Source of the DNA: an uncultured Collinsella sp.
GTDB taxonomy: Bacteria; Actinomycetota; Coriobacteriia; Coriobacteriales; Coriobacteriaceae
NCBI GenBank assembly: GCA_902474645.1
Contig: CABRWN010000021.1
Location: 1-18,992 of the forward strand
DNA length: 18,992 nt
Direction: 5' to 3'
In this document: positions 6,513 through 14,164 of the stretch, piece after piece
Layout: every line of letters starts with the position of its first letter
Numbering within the stretch: the first letter of the stretch is position 1
Notes under the pieces: generated by a model
What the model saw: only the letters and a program-made list of their open reading frames with translations
Told to the model about the DNA's origin: nothing
Databases searched by the model: none
Program-made: the position numbers and the translations under genes

Positions 6513-7364
6513 CTAGGCCAAAGAACACGAGTAGAACGTTTGGTTAAAAAAGTCGACGACTTCGTTTTCGAACGCATTGATGCGCTCGTGAGCGTATTTT
6601 GCATAGATGATATGCCTCCGGTCACACTCAAGACCGTTGAATACGGCAAACTGATCCTTGGGATCGCTCACGGTATACATAAGCGATGTGCCCATGAGCA
6701 CCGATCCGCGCACCCGAGACGACAGCGCCTCGAGGCCACCAGGAAGCGGATTGGCAACCGCCGTGCAGGCGAGGCCCCGCTCGTCCAGAGCAGAAACCGC
6801 CAGCGCGACTCCGCCGCCAAGGCCCTCACCCCATGCAAAGATGCGGTCGGGGTCCATGCCATCAAGATTGCGCGCCACCTTCGCCAGCGCGCAACCCCAA
6901 CGGACGCGCTCGACAAAAGCGGGCGAAGCAATCCCCCGCCGCAGGTCGTCCGCACCAGCAACATCGTCATCCAGCGCGAGGACGGCATACCCCATGGCGG
7001 CAAATCTCGTCATGTGATGCCAGCCGCGCACAGGCCGATCGATGTCGTGGAACATCAGGCACAACGGCACGCGCTCAGATACTCGGGCACGACCGACAGG
7101 CTCGATCAAACGAGCGTGAATCGCATCGTCACCGAGCTCAAAGGAGACCTCCGAGTAACGGGCGCAGGGGTTAACAAAGTCAATCGCCGTTATGGCCAGG
7201 CCTTGAATCTCAAGATTCGAAGCGCATGTCTCTAAATCAGAAACATCTGCTTGGACATCACCGCGCCAGTCCCGATATTCTGCGAGCCTTGACGAAACCG
7301 TTCCAGGAATTCCCGCGAGTCCGGGGACAATCAGCTCGTCAACATTGCTCTCGCACTTAGACAT
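6513..7364 (-). CDS. CE7-like alpha/beta-hydrolase paralogue lacking catalytic Ser and Asp
   Basis: A 283-residue protein that aligns with the CE7 (acetyl xylan esterase/cephalosporin C deacetylase) protein encoded just upstream. The nucleophile motif G-x-S-x-G-G reads GEGLGG (179-184), with Gly181 (codon GGC) in place of Ser, and the catalytic Asp position is Tyr230 (GTSLMYTVSD against GTGTADIVCP). His259 is kept. The frame is intact, the ATG at 7364 overlaps the stop of the upstream gene by 8 bases, and GGGGAGG lies just before it, so it looks expressed and translationally coupled. It should not work as a serine esterase by the usual triad. It may be a binding or partner subunit or an early-stage relic. 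The family assignment is sound; the role is unknown. Confidence 0.8.
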   Translation of the reverse strand: MSKCESNVDELIVPGLAGIPGTVSSRLAEYRDWRGDVQADVSDLETCASNLEIQGLAITAIDFVNPCARYSEVSFELGDDAIHARLIEPVGRARVSERVPLCLMFHDIDRPVRGWHHMTRFAAMGYAVLALDDDVAGADDLRRGIASPAFVERVRWGCALAKVARNLDGMDPDRIFAWGEGLGGGVALAVSALDERGLACTAVANPLPGGLEALSSRVRGSVLMGTSLMYTVSDPKDQFAVFNGLECDRRHIIYAKYAHERINAFENEVVDFFNQTFYSCSLA

Positions 7365-8334
7365 GAGCCTCCCCTCCCTTGCAGAAAAACGGAATGATCA
7401 GATCGTCAAAATCCTGAATCTCCTCGTGGCCAAAGCCTTCAAAGAACTCATGACGCTTTTCGCAGGTCAGGTTGTTATAGACCGCAAACTGCGTCGCTGG
7501 CGGACAGACGATATCGGCTGTGCCAGTGCCAAACAGCACGGGGCATTCGACCATAGGGGCAAAGTTCTTGGAATCGAAGTACGCCAGCTTGGCATAGGCT
7601 TCGTCAATACGAGTCGAGTCCTCGTCAAACCAGCGAGACCAATAGCGCAGGCCCTCGTAGGCAATGTCGTCGGCATCCAAATCCCAGACCAGGCGGAAAT
7701 CTGACAGGAAGGGATAGAGGATGGCGGCACGATTGATAAGCTCGCTGTTAAGCGCACAGGTCGCAATGCCCAAACCGCCGCCCTGCGACGCGCCGTTCAC
7801 AAACACACGCGCAAGATCGATGCCCTCGAGCTCGCGAACGATGCGGCACAGGATGCGAATATCTTGGTGCAAGCGGACATAGTAGAGGTTGGCCGGGTCG
7901 CCGTCGATACCGGCGACGATATGACCGGCAACCGTTGTGCCCTCAAATCCACCAATGTCCTCGGAGGGACCTCCTTGGCCGGGGCAGTCGAGGGCGATGA
8001 GTGCCATGCCCATGCCCGCAAACGACGCCTGCTCAAACCAGCTGCGGCTTGCACCCGGATACCCATGGAACTGAAGTACCAATGGCACGGGCTCGTCCGA
8101 GACGGGTTTAAGGTACTTGGCATGCAGGCGCGCGCCACACATGCCGGTATACCAGAGGTCGAAAAACTGGCAGGTCGCGGCATCGGCGACCGATGCCGTC
8201 TCGATCGCATAGTCAAGCCCGACGGCGTCGGCCTCGGCCATGCGATCCTTCCAAAAGAGATCGAAATCTGATGGACGGGGCATGGCGCCTCGGTATTCAC
8301 CAAATTGATGTTGTAGCTCCTGAGCACTTGGCAT
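7357..8334 (-). CDS. CE7 family acetyl esterase (acetyl xylan esterase/cephalosporin C deacetylase-like)
   Basis: CE7 enzymes remove acetyl groups from sugars; they are cytoplasmic hexamers in Bacillus. The 325-residue product has the full triad: Ser183 in NGASQGGG, Asp274 in GTADIVCPP and His303 in FGHEE, spaced as in Bacillus subtilis Cah (318 residues). The oxyanion-type motif LQFHGYPGASR is at 87-97. No signal peptide, so it acts inside the cell, after import. In this operon a role in removing O-acetyl groups from imported sialic acid or an acetylated oligosaccharide is a reasonable guess. The ATG at 8334 is preferred over a TTG at 8349; the best SD-like GAAAGG is 15 bases upstream, so the start is uncertain. 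Confidence 0.88.
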   Translation of the reverse strand: MPSAQELQHQFGEYRGAMPRPSDFDLFWKDRMAEADAVGLDYAIETASVADAATCQFFDLWYTGMCGARLHAKYLKPVSDEPVPLVLQFHGYPGASRSWFEQASFAGMGMALIALDCPGQGGPSEDIGGFEGTTVAGHIVAGIDGDPANLYYVRLHQDIRILCRIVRELEGIDLARVFVNGASQGGGLGIATCALNSELINRAAILYPFLSDFRLVWDLDADDIAYEGLRYWSRWFDEDSTRIDEAYAKLAYFDSKNFAPMVECPVLFGTGTADIVCPPATQFAVYNNLTCEKRHEFFEGFGHEEIQDFDDLIIPFFCKGGEAHV

Positions 8335-8370
8335 GGCTCGTGAACCCAACCTTTCGAAATCGCAACGGAG

Positions 8371-8398
8371 GTGCGCCCGGCAAGGGAACCGGGCGCAC
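8371..8398. other. GC-rich stem-loop between the ABC genes and the esterases
   Basis: A perfect 10-bp stem (GTGCGCCCGG at 8371-8380, CCGGGCGCAC at 8389-8398) with an 8-base loop lies 17 bases before the esterase ribosome-binding region. Neither strand has a T-run after it. It may slow or partly stop transcription, or protect the upstream message from 3' decay. Confidence 0.45.
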
Positions 8399-8414
8399 GG
8401 GAGGGAAAGCGAGG

Positions 8415-9242
8415 CTACTCGCCGAGCTTGGGATGCAGCAGCGACGGCGCAGCGCCGAGCAGCATCTTGGTGTAGGGGTCCTGGGGGTGCTGGAAGACCT
8501 GCTTGGCCTCGCCCTGCTCGACGATCTTGCCGCCATTCATAACGATGATGTCGTCAGAGATATAGCGGACCGTCTGGATGTCATGGCTGATGAACACCAT
8601 GGCCAGGCCGAGCTCCTTCTTAAGGTCGGTCAGCAGGTTCAGAATCTGCGCGCGGACTGAAACGTCCAGAGCCGAGGTGGGCTCGTCGGCGATGATGGCA
8701 TCGGGGTTCAGCGACAGGGCACGGGCAATTGCGACGCGCTGGCGCTGGCCGCCCGAAAGCTGACCGGGAAGAACCTCGGCGGCGGAGCTGGGCAGACCGG
8801 TGAGCTCCAGGAGCTCCTTGACGCGCTTCTCCTGCTCGGCCTCGGTACCCAGGTTGTGGACGCGCATGGGGTCGAGCAGCTGCTCGCGAACGACCATGCG
8901 GGGGTTGAGCGCCGTGGCCGGGTTCTGGAACACGACCGAGATGACGCGACCCATGTGGCGACGGTCCTCGGCGGTACGTTTGGTAACGTCCTTGCCCTTA
9001 AAGTAGACCTTGCCGCTCGTGGGGGCCTGCAGGCCGCACATGACGTTGGCGGTGGTGGACTTACCGCAACCGGACTCGCCGACGATGCCGATCGTCTGAC
9101 CGGGCATGAGCTTAATCGTTACACCCTGGACGGCGTGAACCAGGTTGGGGTGCAGAATCGAGCCGGTACGGGTCCTAAAGGTGACGTGGACGTCATCAAG
9201 GAAGATGATCGGCTCGACGCCGTTGACTGCGGTCTCGCTCAT
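8415..9242 (-). CDS. ABC transporter ATPase, OppF/DppF type
   Basis: Second nucleotide-binding subunit of the importer encoded by the four adjacent genes. The 275-residue product has Walker A GESGCGKST at 55-63, Q-loop Gln106 in VVFQNP, ABC signature LSGGQ at 162-166, Walker B AIIADEP at 182-188 and switch His220. It ends shortly after DPYTKMLLGAAPSLL, so the C-terminal oligopeptide-transporter extension (with its cysteine motif) found in many OppF/DppF proteins is missing. The ATG at 9242 directly follows the TAG of the fused gene upstream (zero spacing), with GGAGG 8 bases before it: tight coupling. Substrate is inferred from the operon. Confidence 0.93.
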   Translation of the reverse strand: MSETAVNGVEPIIFLDDVHVTFRTRTGSILHPNLVHAVQGVTIKLMPGQTIGIVGESGCGKSTTANVMCGLQAPTSGKVYFKGKDVTKRTAEDRRHMGRVISVVFQNPATALNPRMVVREQLLDPMRVHNLGTEAEQEKRVKELLELTGLPSSAAEVLPGQLSGGQRQRVAIARALSLNPDAIIADEPTSALDVSVRAQILNLLTDLKKELGLAMVFISHDIQTVRYISDDIIVMNGGKIVEQGEAKQVFQHPQDPYTKMLLGAAPSLLHPKLGE

Positions 9243-11258
9243 CTACATCACCTCCGCGTGAGGGGTCAAACCATTTGCCTTGAGCACCTCGTCGGGGAGC
9301 TCGGAATAGAAGTGCTCGGTGCCGGGCACGCGCTTGAAGACCGGACGGGTGTCCAAGCCAATACGCGGATGGCTCGAGCGGGGCGCGAAGCGATCGCCCT
9401 TGGGGAAATCGCGCGGGCTCGGAACGGCGCCGGGCACCTGGTGCAGGCGACCCGAACCGCTCTCGATGGACAGAACGGAACCCAGAAGACCGCGGGTGTA
9501 CTCGTGGATCGGGTTGGTGAGCAGCTCCTTGGTGGGTGCCTGCTCGATAACCTGGCCAGCGTACATAACCGTGATGTTATGGGCAACCTCGGCGACCAGA
9601 GCCAGGTCATGCGAAACGAAGATCATGGCAAAGCCGAGCTTGGCCTGAAGATCGTTGAGCAGCTTGATGACCTGCTTCTGGACGGTAACGTCCAGAGCGG
9701 TCGTGGGCTCGTCGCAGATGACCAGCTTGGGGTCGCGGGTAAGGGCCATAGCGATCAGGACACGCTGACGCTGGCCGCCGGAAAGCTCGTGCGGATAGCT
9801 CTCGAGCGTGCGCTTGGGATCGAGGCCGACGAGCTCCAGGAGCTCCTCGGCGCTGCGGGTTCCGCCGCGCTTGGTGAGCTGCTTCATCTGGGCAGAGATG
9901 AGCATGGAGGGGTTAAGCGAGGACAGGGCGTCCTGATAGACCATGGCGATATCGGTACCGCGCAGGCCGAACCACTCCTTCTTGCTCATCTTGAGCAGGT
10001 CGCGACCCTCCCAGAGAACCTCGCCGGAAAGATGCTCGTCATCGTCGGTCAGGCCCATGATGGCCAGCGTGGTGATGGACTTACCGCAACCGGACTCGCC
10101 CACCAGGCCCATGGTCTGACCAGGACGGACGTCAAAGTTGACATGGTCGACGACGTTGATATCACCGTGATGCTCAAACTGGATGCAGAAGTCACGGACC
10201 GAGAGAATCGGTTCGACAGACTCGTCGGGCACATGGCGATCGTCACGCTTGAGCTCGACATCGCGCAGGGCGCCAAGGCGAGCGGAGAGGGACTGGGCCT
10301 GCTCCTTGTAGGCGCGAACGGGGTCGGAGACCAGCAGGTCGGCCTCGCGACGCTTGGAGGAATCGGTCGGATCCAGGGCGGCGGAGGGAGCAGCGGCCAT
10401 GGCGTCGGTAATGCCCTCGGAAAGGATGTTGAGCGCCAGGCAGGTGATCATGATGGCCAGGCCCGGGAACAGCGCCTGCCACCAACGGCCGGCGAGCACG
10501 CCGCCGCGGGCGTCGGCGAGGATGTTGCCCCAGGTAGCGGTGGGCTCCTGGATACCAGCGCCGATGAAGGTCAGCGAGGCCTCGAAGATGATGGCGTCGG
10601 CGACCAGGGTAACGGTGAAGACCATGATCGGGGCGATGCAGTTACGCAGAACATGCTTGATCAAAATCCACGGAGCCTTGGCGCCGGAAACGATGACCGC
10701 GCGGACATAGTCCTCGCCGTACTCGGACACGATGTTGGCGCGCACGATACGGGCAATCTGCGGAGTGTACATAAAGCCGATGGCGAAGATGATCGACGGC
10801 ACGGAGTTGCCCAGGATGGAGACGAAGACGGCCGCGAGGGCGATGCCCGGGATGGACATGATGATGTCCAGGATACGCATGATCGTCTCGGAGACGGCCT
10901 TGCGCGAAACCGCTGCAAGGGCGCCCACGACCGAGCCGCAGACCAGAGCCATGGCAGTGGCGCCAAAGCCGATAATCAGCGAGTAACGACCACCGTAGAG
11001 CATACGCGACAGAATGTCGCGACCCTTATCGTCGGTACCGAAGATAAATCCGTTGCCGGGAGCCTGACAGGCCGTAAAGATCTCGACCCGGCTATAGGGG
11101 GCAAGAAGGGGCGCCAGGATCGCAGTCAGGGCGACCAGCGCCAGCACGACGGCGGCAATCTTAGAAGACAGCGTCATCTTCTTCCAGCCACCGAGCTTGA
11201 GCCCCTTGGAGGCAGCCTTCTCGAGCTGCTCGGTTTGCTTCTCTCGAATCTTTACCAT
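9243..11258 (-). CDS. Fused ABC permease (OppC type) and ATPase (OppD type)
   Basis: A single 671-residue protein. Residues about 1-290 are an OppC/DppC permease: hydrophobic segments starting near 32, 96, 137, 212 and 262, and the ATPase-coupling EAA-like loop (YVRAVIVSGAKAPWI, 184-198). A polar linker of about 55 residues follows. Residues about 350-600 are an OppD ATPase: Walker A GESGCGKS at 387-394, Q-loop Gln442, LSGGQ at 492-496, Walker B LVICDEP at 512-518, His550. The C-terminal oligo-HPY tail is present, but its usual cysteines are replaced (GDRFAPRSS at 621-629 where GCxFxPRC is typical). The frame is continuous, so this is a true fusion. From memory, Corynebacterium sialic acid importers (SiaEFGI) include such a fusion. 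The start lies 3 bases after the oppB-like stop, with a weak SD. Confidence 0.93.
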   Translation of the reverse strand: MVKIREKQTEQLEKAASKGLKLGGWKKMTLSSKIAAVVLALVALTAILAPLLAPYSRVEIFTACQAPGNGFIFGTDDKGRDILSRMLYGGRYSLIIGFGATAMALVCGSVVGALAAVSRKAVSETIMRILDIIMSIPGIALAAVFVSILGNSVPSIIFAIGFMYTPQIARIVRANIVSEYGEDYVRAVIVSGAKAPWILIKHVLRNCIAPIMVFTVTLVADAIIFEASLTFIGAGIQEPTATWGNILADARGGVLAGRWWQALFPGLAIMITCLALNILSEGITDAMAAAPSAALDPTDSSKRREADLLVSDPVRAYKEQAQSLSARLGALRDVELKRDDRHVPDESVEPILSVRDFCIQFEHHGDINVVDHVNFDVRPGQTMGLVGESGCGKSITTLAIMGLTDDDEHLSGEVLWEGRDLLKMSKKEWFGLRGTDIAMVYQDALSSLNPSMLISAQMKQLTKRGGTRSAEELLELVGLDPKRTLESYPHELSGGQRQRVLIAMALTRDPKLVICDEPTTALDVTVQKQVIKLLNDLQAKLGFAMIFVSHDLALVAEVAHNITVMYAGQVIEQAPTKELLTNPIHEYTRGLLGSVLSIESGSGRLHQVPGAVPSPRDFPKGDRFAPRSSHPRIGLDTRPVFKRVPGTEHFYSELPDEVLKANGLTPHAEVM

Positions 11259-11261
11259 AAT

Positions 11262-12218
11262 CTACACCGTCCTGATGCGCGGGTTGATGAGCAGGTAGAG
11301 CATGTCAACCACGATGTTGATGATGATGAAGGCAAGAGCAACGACGATAACGACGCCCTGAACCAGGTTCGCCTCGTTGCCCTGAACGCCCTGCAGAATC
11401 GCGGTGCCCATGCCGGGGAGGTTGAAGATAACCTCGATGACGACGGCGCCGCCCATGAGGTAACCGATCTTAAGACCGAGGGTGGTGACCGGGGTGATCA
11501 GCGCATTGCGAAGAACGTTGATGCCGACGACGACCTTCTCGGGAACGCCGGCGCCGCGAGCCATACGGACATAATCCTTGTCGAGCTCCTCGACCATGGC
11601 GGTACGCACGATACGAGTCATCTGGCCCGTCAGCGGAAATGCCAAGGCGATAGCGGGCATGATCATACGTCCCAGATAGCCAACCGGATTCGTGGTGAAG
11701 TGAGGCAGAGCACCCGATGCCGGGAGCACCTTAAGGTAGGAAGAGAACAGCAGGATCAACAGAACGGCAAGCCAGAACGACGGGGTTGCCAAGCCGGCGA
11801 TGGAAAAGACGCGGATCACTTGGTCCGGCCATTTGTCGCGATACAGTGCCGCGATGACGCCGAGCAAAAACGAAACGACCGCACCGATGGCAAGACCAAT
11901 GAAGGTCAGCTGCATCGTGACGGGCAGGGCCGTGGAGATGCGCTTGGCAACGGAGTTGCGAGCAGCACCATAGGTGCCCATGTCGCCATGGATCAAATCG
12001 CCCATATAGCGCACGTAGCGCACGGGCCAGGGGTCGTCCAGACCATACTTCTCATGGTACTCGGCAACCGCCTCGGGCGAGGCACCGTCACCCAACGCCG
12101 TGTAGGCGGGGTCGGTCTTGGAGAACGACATAAGGAAGAACACCAGGACGGTGACGCCCAATGCCATGATCGGCAGCGCCACAAGACGCCTTCCAATCAA
12201 ACGTAGCAAGTTGTTCAC
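11262..12218 (-). CDS. ABC transporter permease, OppB/DppB type
   Basis: Membrane subunit of the importer. The 318-residue product has the OppB arrangement: N-terminal membrane segment (about 12-32), an extracytoplasmic region, then further hydrophobic segments near 101-125, 138-160, 185-200, 248-266 and 286-310, and the EAA-like loop YVRMARGAGVPEKVVVGIN at 216-234. The GTG at 12218 is preferred to an upstream TTG at 12251, because GGGGAG lies 5 bases before it and homologues begin here. It is separated from the binding-protein gene by 157 bases holding several small hairpins, so the binding protein is probably made in excess over the membrane parts. Confidence 0.93.
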   Translation of the reverse strand: MNNLLRLIGRRLVALPIMALGVTVLVFFLMSFSKTDPAYTALGDGASPEAVAEYHEKYGLDDPWPVRYVRYMGDLIHGDMGTYGAARNSVAKRISTALPVTMQLTFIGLAIGAVVSFLLGVIAALYRDKWPDQVIRVFSIAGLATPSFWLAVLLILLFSSYLKVLPASGALPHFTTNPVGYLGRMIMPAIALAFPLTGQMTRIVRTAMVEELDKDYVRMARGAGVPEKVVVGINVLRNALITPVTTLGLKIGYLMGGAVVIEVIFNLPGMGTAILQGVQGNEANLVQGVVIVVALAFIIINIVVDMLYLLINPRIRTV

Positions 12219-12258
12219 GTTCTCTCCCCTTTCTTTTGTCGGTAGGACCAACTGGTAT

Positions 12259-12276
12259 ATGAGTACGGATACTCAT
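12259..12276. other. Perfect 7-bp inverted repeat before the OppB-like gene
   Basis: ATGAGTA (12259-12265) and TACTCAT (12270-12276) form a perfect inverted repeat with a 4-base spacer, about 40 bases upstream of the GTG start. It could be a small hairpin or an operator. Nothing else identifies it. Confidence 0.35.
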
Positions 12277-12279
12277 TAC

Positions 12280-12313
12280 AAGACCCGAGCGACATCGTTG
12301 CCGCCCGGGTCTT
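12280..12313. terminator. Stem-loop after the binding-protein gene, possible attenuator
   Basis: AAGACCCG (12280-12287) pairs with CGGGTCTT (12306-12313), an 8-bp stem with an 18-base loop, in the 157-base gap between the binding-protein and permease genes. On the minus strand the following bases are GTAATGAG, so there is little T-run; the plus strand has TGTTTC. Partial termination or message protection here would favour the binding protein. A further 6-bp stem (12361-12366 with 12371-12376) overlaps the stop of the binding-protein gene. Confidence 0.4.
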
Positions 12314-12375
12314 TGTTTCAACTATGAGGATACGGTCCCAACGACCGACATCCTGCATACAGACTCAAGCGAGTC

Positions 12376-13989
12376 TTACGCCTTGACGGTCGCAACGCCC
12401 CTGAAGGACATGCTCGTCGTGCCGATGCCCTTGAAGCCATCGAGGGCCTCGCCGTTGGGCGCAGTGGACGGATCGTCCCAGGAAGCGGAGACGGTCTTGA
12501 CGTGGACAACGGGGTACAGAACGGCGTTGTCGGCAATGATGTCGAAGCACTCGTTCCACTTCTTCTGCTGCTCGTCGCCCTCGGCGGCAAGGGATTCGTC
12601 CATGAGACCGTGGAGCTTCTGCCACTCAGCGGACTCCTTCCACGGGCAACGGGTCTGCATCCAGACGTTGTCGCCGTACCACCAGTTGAGCAGCAGGTCG
12701 GGGTCGGCGCCGAAGCAGGAAGGATCGCCAGGGGCAAGGAGGATATCGTAGGCCTCGCCGCCGTCAATGGCAGCGTAGGTAGCCGGCGAGGTATCGGTCT
12801 GGATGGTCACATCGAAGCCGAGAGCGTCGAGGTCGTTCTTGACCTGGGCGGCCATGCCCTTAATCTGCTCGTTGTCGGTGGTGCGCAGGGTGATGGCACC
12901 CGGGGTGATGCCAGACTCCTCGATGAGCTTCTTAGCCTTCTTGGCGTCGGTCTTGTACACCGTGGAAGCCTCATGATAGTTGGTGAAGCTCTTGGGCAGG
13001 TAGCAGCTGGCAGCGGTGGCAAGGCCGGCGAAGGTGTTGCTGACCATCTTCTCGGTGTCGAGCGCATACATGACAGCCTGACGGACCTTGACGTTGTTCC
13101 AAGGCTCCTTGGCGACGTTGAACATGATGAAGCGGGTGCCGAAACCCTGAACGTTATCGATCTTGCAGCCGGCGCTCTCGAGCTGGTCGACGGCGTCAGC
13201 GGTAACGAGCTCCATAACGAGCGTGGAGCCCTCCTGCTGAGCGGTAACGCGAGCGGTGGGGTCGGTCAGGATGCTGTACTGGATCTTCTTATCCTCGGCA
13301 GCATACTCACCGTTGTACTCGGGGTTGGGAACCAGGGTGATCTCGGTATCGGAGATAGAGTCGTACATCCAGGGGCCGGAGCCGATCGGCTGCTTGGCGC
13401 GATCTTCCTCGGTCTGGGTGGCCGGGGTAACGCGGACGATGGCCAGACGATCCTTGAGCAGGGAGAAGTTGGGGACCTTGGTCTTGACCGTCACGGTGCT
13501 GGCGTCCTTGGCCTCGATGGACTCGAAGGGCTGGAAGAACGGAGCATAGGTAGCGGAAGCGGCGCAAGCGGTGTAGGAGGCAACGACATCGTCAGCGGTG
13601 ACCTCGGTGCCATCGGAGAACTTGGCGCCCTTGCGGATGGTGACCTCGAAAGTGGTGTCGTCCACAGACTTGGGATCGTCGGTGGCGAGCTCGTTGAAGG
13701 TGCTGTAGTCGTGGTAATCGATGCCGTAGAGGCCCTCGACGACGTGCCAGTTAGCACCCAGGCCCACAGCGGAGCCGGTGCTGGCGGGATCGAAGCTGGA
13801 CGGAGCGTAAGCGGAACCAGCGGTGATCACGCCGCCGCCACGGTTGGCGGAATCGGTAAAACCGGAAGCGGAACCCTCGTCGCTAGAGCTGCCACCGCAG
13901 CCGGTGAGACCAAGCCCTGCGACAGCAGCGACGCTGCCGGTGAGGCCGAGGAACGAACGCCTGGACATACCCTTGTTGATGATGGCCAT
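12376..13989 (-). CDS. Tat-exported lipoprotein, family 5 solute-binding protein of an ABC importer
   Basis: Extracellular, lipid-anchored substrate-binding subunit. The 537-residue product begins with a twin-arginine signal (SRRSFLGL, Arg10-Arg11), a hydrophobic stretch and a lipobox LTGC with Cys31 as the acylated residue, then a Ser/Gly-rich tether and a full SBP_bac_5 (OppA/DppA-like) domain of normal length. The ATG at 13989 follows AGGAGA with about 4-base spacing; a frame start at 14004 would add five residues. First gene of the operon, downstream of a 364-base regulatory gap. Family 5 proteins mostly bind peptides, but the H. ducreyi SatA sialic acid protein belongs to this type; sialic acid or a sialyl compound is therefore a plausible ligand here. 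Confidence 0.92.
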   Translation of the reverse strand: MAIINKGMSRRSFLGLTGSVAAVAGLGLTGCGGSSSDEGSASGFTDSANRGGGVITAGSAYAPSSFDPASTGSAVGLGANWHVVEGLYGIDYHDYSTFNELATDDPKSVDDTTFEVTIRKGAKFSDGTEVTADDVVASYTACAASATYAPFFQPFESIEAKDASTVTVKTKVPNFSLLKDRLAIVRVTPATQTEEDRAKQPIGSGPWMYDSISDTEITLVPNPEYNGEYAAEDKKIQYSILTDPTARVTAQQEGSTLVMELVTADAVDQLESAGCKIDNVQGFGTRFIMFNVAKEPWNNVKVRQAVMYALDTEKMVSNTFAGLATAASCYLPKSFTNYHEASTVYKTDAKKAKKLIEESGITPGAITLRTTDNEQIKGMAAQVKNDLDALGFDVTIQTDTSPATYAAIDGGEAYDILLAPGDPSCFGADPDLLLNWWYGDNVWMQTRCPWKESAEWQKLHGLMDESLAAEGDEQQKKWNECFDIIADNAVLYPVVHVKTVSASWDDPSTAPNGEALDGFKGIGTTSMSFRGVATVKA

Positions 13990-14125
13990 GTCTTCTCCTA
14001 TCAATAGAGAATCTTACTCGGGAGCACCTAGACTTGCCCCCGCGCAACTTGCGGACGATATATACCTTACCTACCGACGAACCCAACTGAGGTGCCGCGC
14101 TCGGCGACCGATACATACATACGCT

Positions 14126-14148
14126 TGAACGGTATTTACTACCGTTCA
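14126..14148. promoter_or_regulatory. Strong 9-bp inverted repeat, candidate operator of the sugar operon
   Basis: TGAACGGTA and TACCGTTCA form a perfect 9-bp inverted repeat with a 5-base centre. The site covers the predicted -10 region and part of the spacer, the expected place for a repressor. The operon carries no regulator gene, so the protein would be encoded elsewhere. It does not match the E. coli NanR repeat in a way I would trust. Confidence 0.55.
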
Positions 14149-14164
14149 CCGAATTCGTTGACAA
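14136..14164 (-). promoter_or_regulatory. Predicted promoter of the sugar operon
   Basis: On the minus strand TTGTCA (14164 to 14159; 5 of 6 matches to the -35) is followed after exactly 17 bases by TAGTAA (14141 to 14136; a weak -10, 3 of 6). Transcription would begin near 14129 and give a leader of about 140 bases. The -10 is inside the candidate operator. The -35 overlaps an imperfect inverted repeat (CGAATTCGTT / AACGATTCG, 14150-14172). Confidence 0.4.

Noticed and set aside
6513..7364. Calling the second CE7 gene a pseudogene
   Set aside because: No frameshift or stop is present, and start, SD and overlap are intact. Only catalytic residues have changed, so it is kept as a coding gene.
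9243..11258. Permease-ATPase fusion as a sequencing frameshift artefact
   Set aside because: The frame is continuous, the linker is of reasonable length and composition, and both domains are complete; such fusions are known in actinobacterial ABC operons.
8856..12206. A 1116-codon open frame on the plus strand
   Set aside because: It runs antisense through four clearly recognisable ABC transporter genes. Its product is Asp/Gly/His-rich low-complexity sequence with no family motif, typical of the reverse frame of GC-rich genes.
12502..14007. A 501-codon plus-strand open frame opposite the binding-protein gene
   Set aside because: Antisense shadow with repetitive Gly/Val/Asp composition and no SD or motif.
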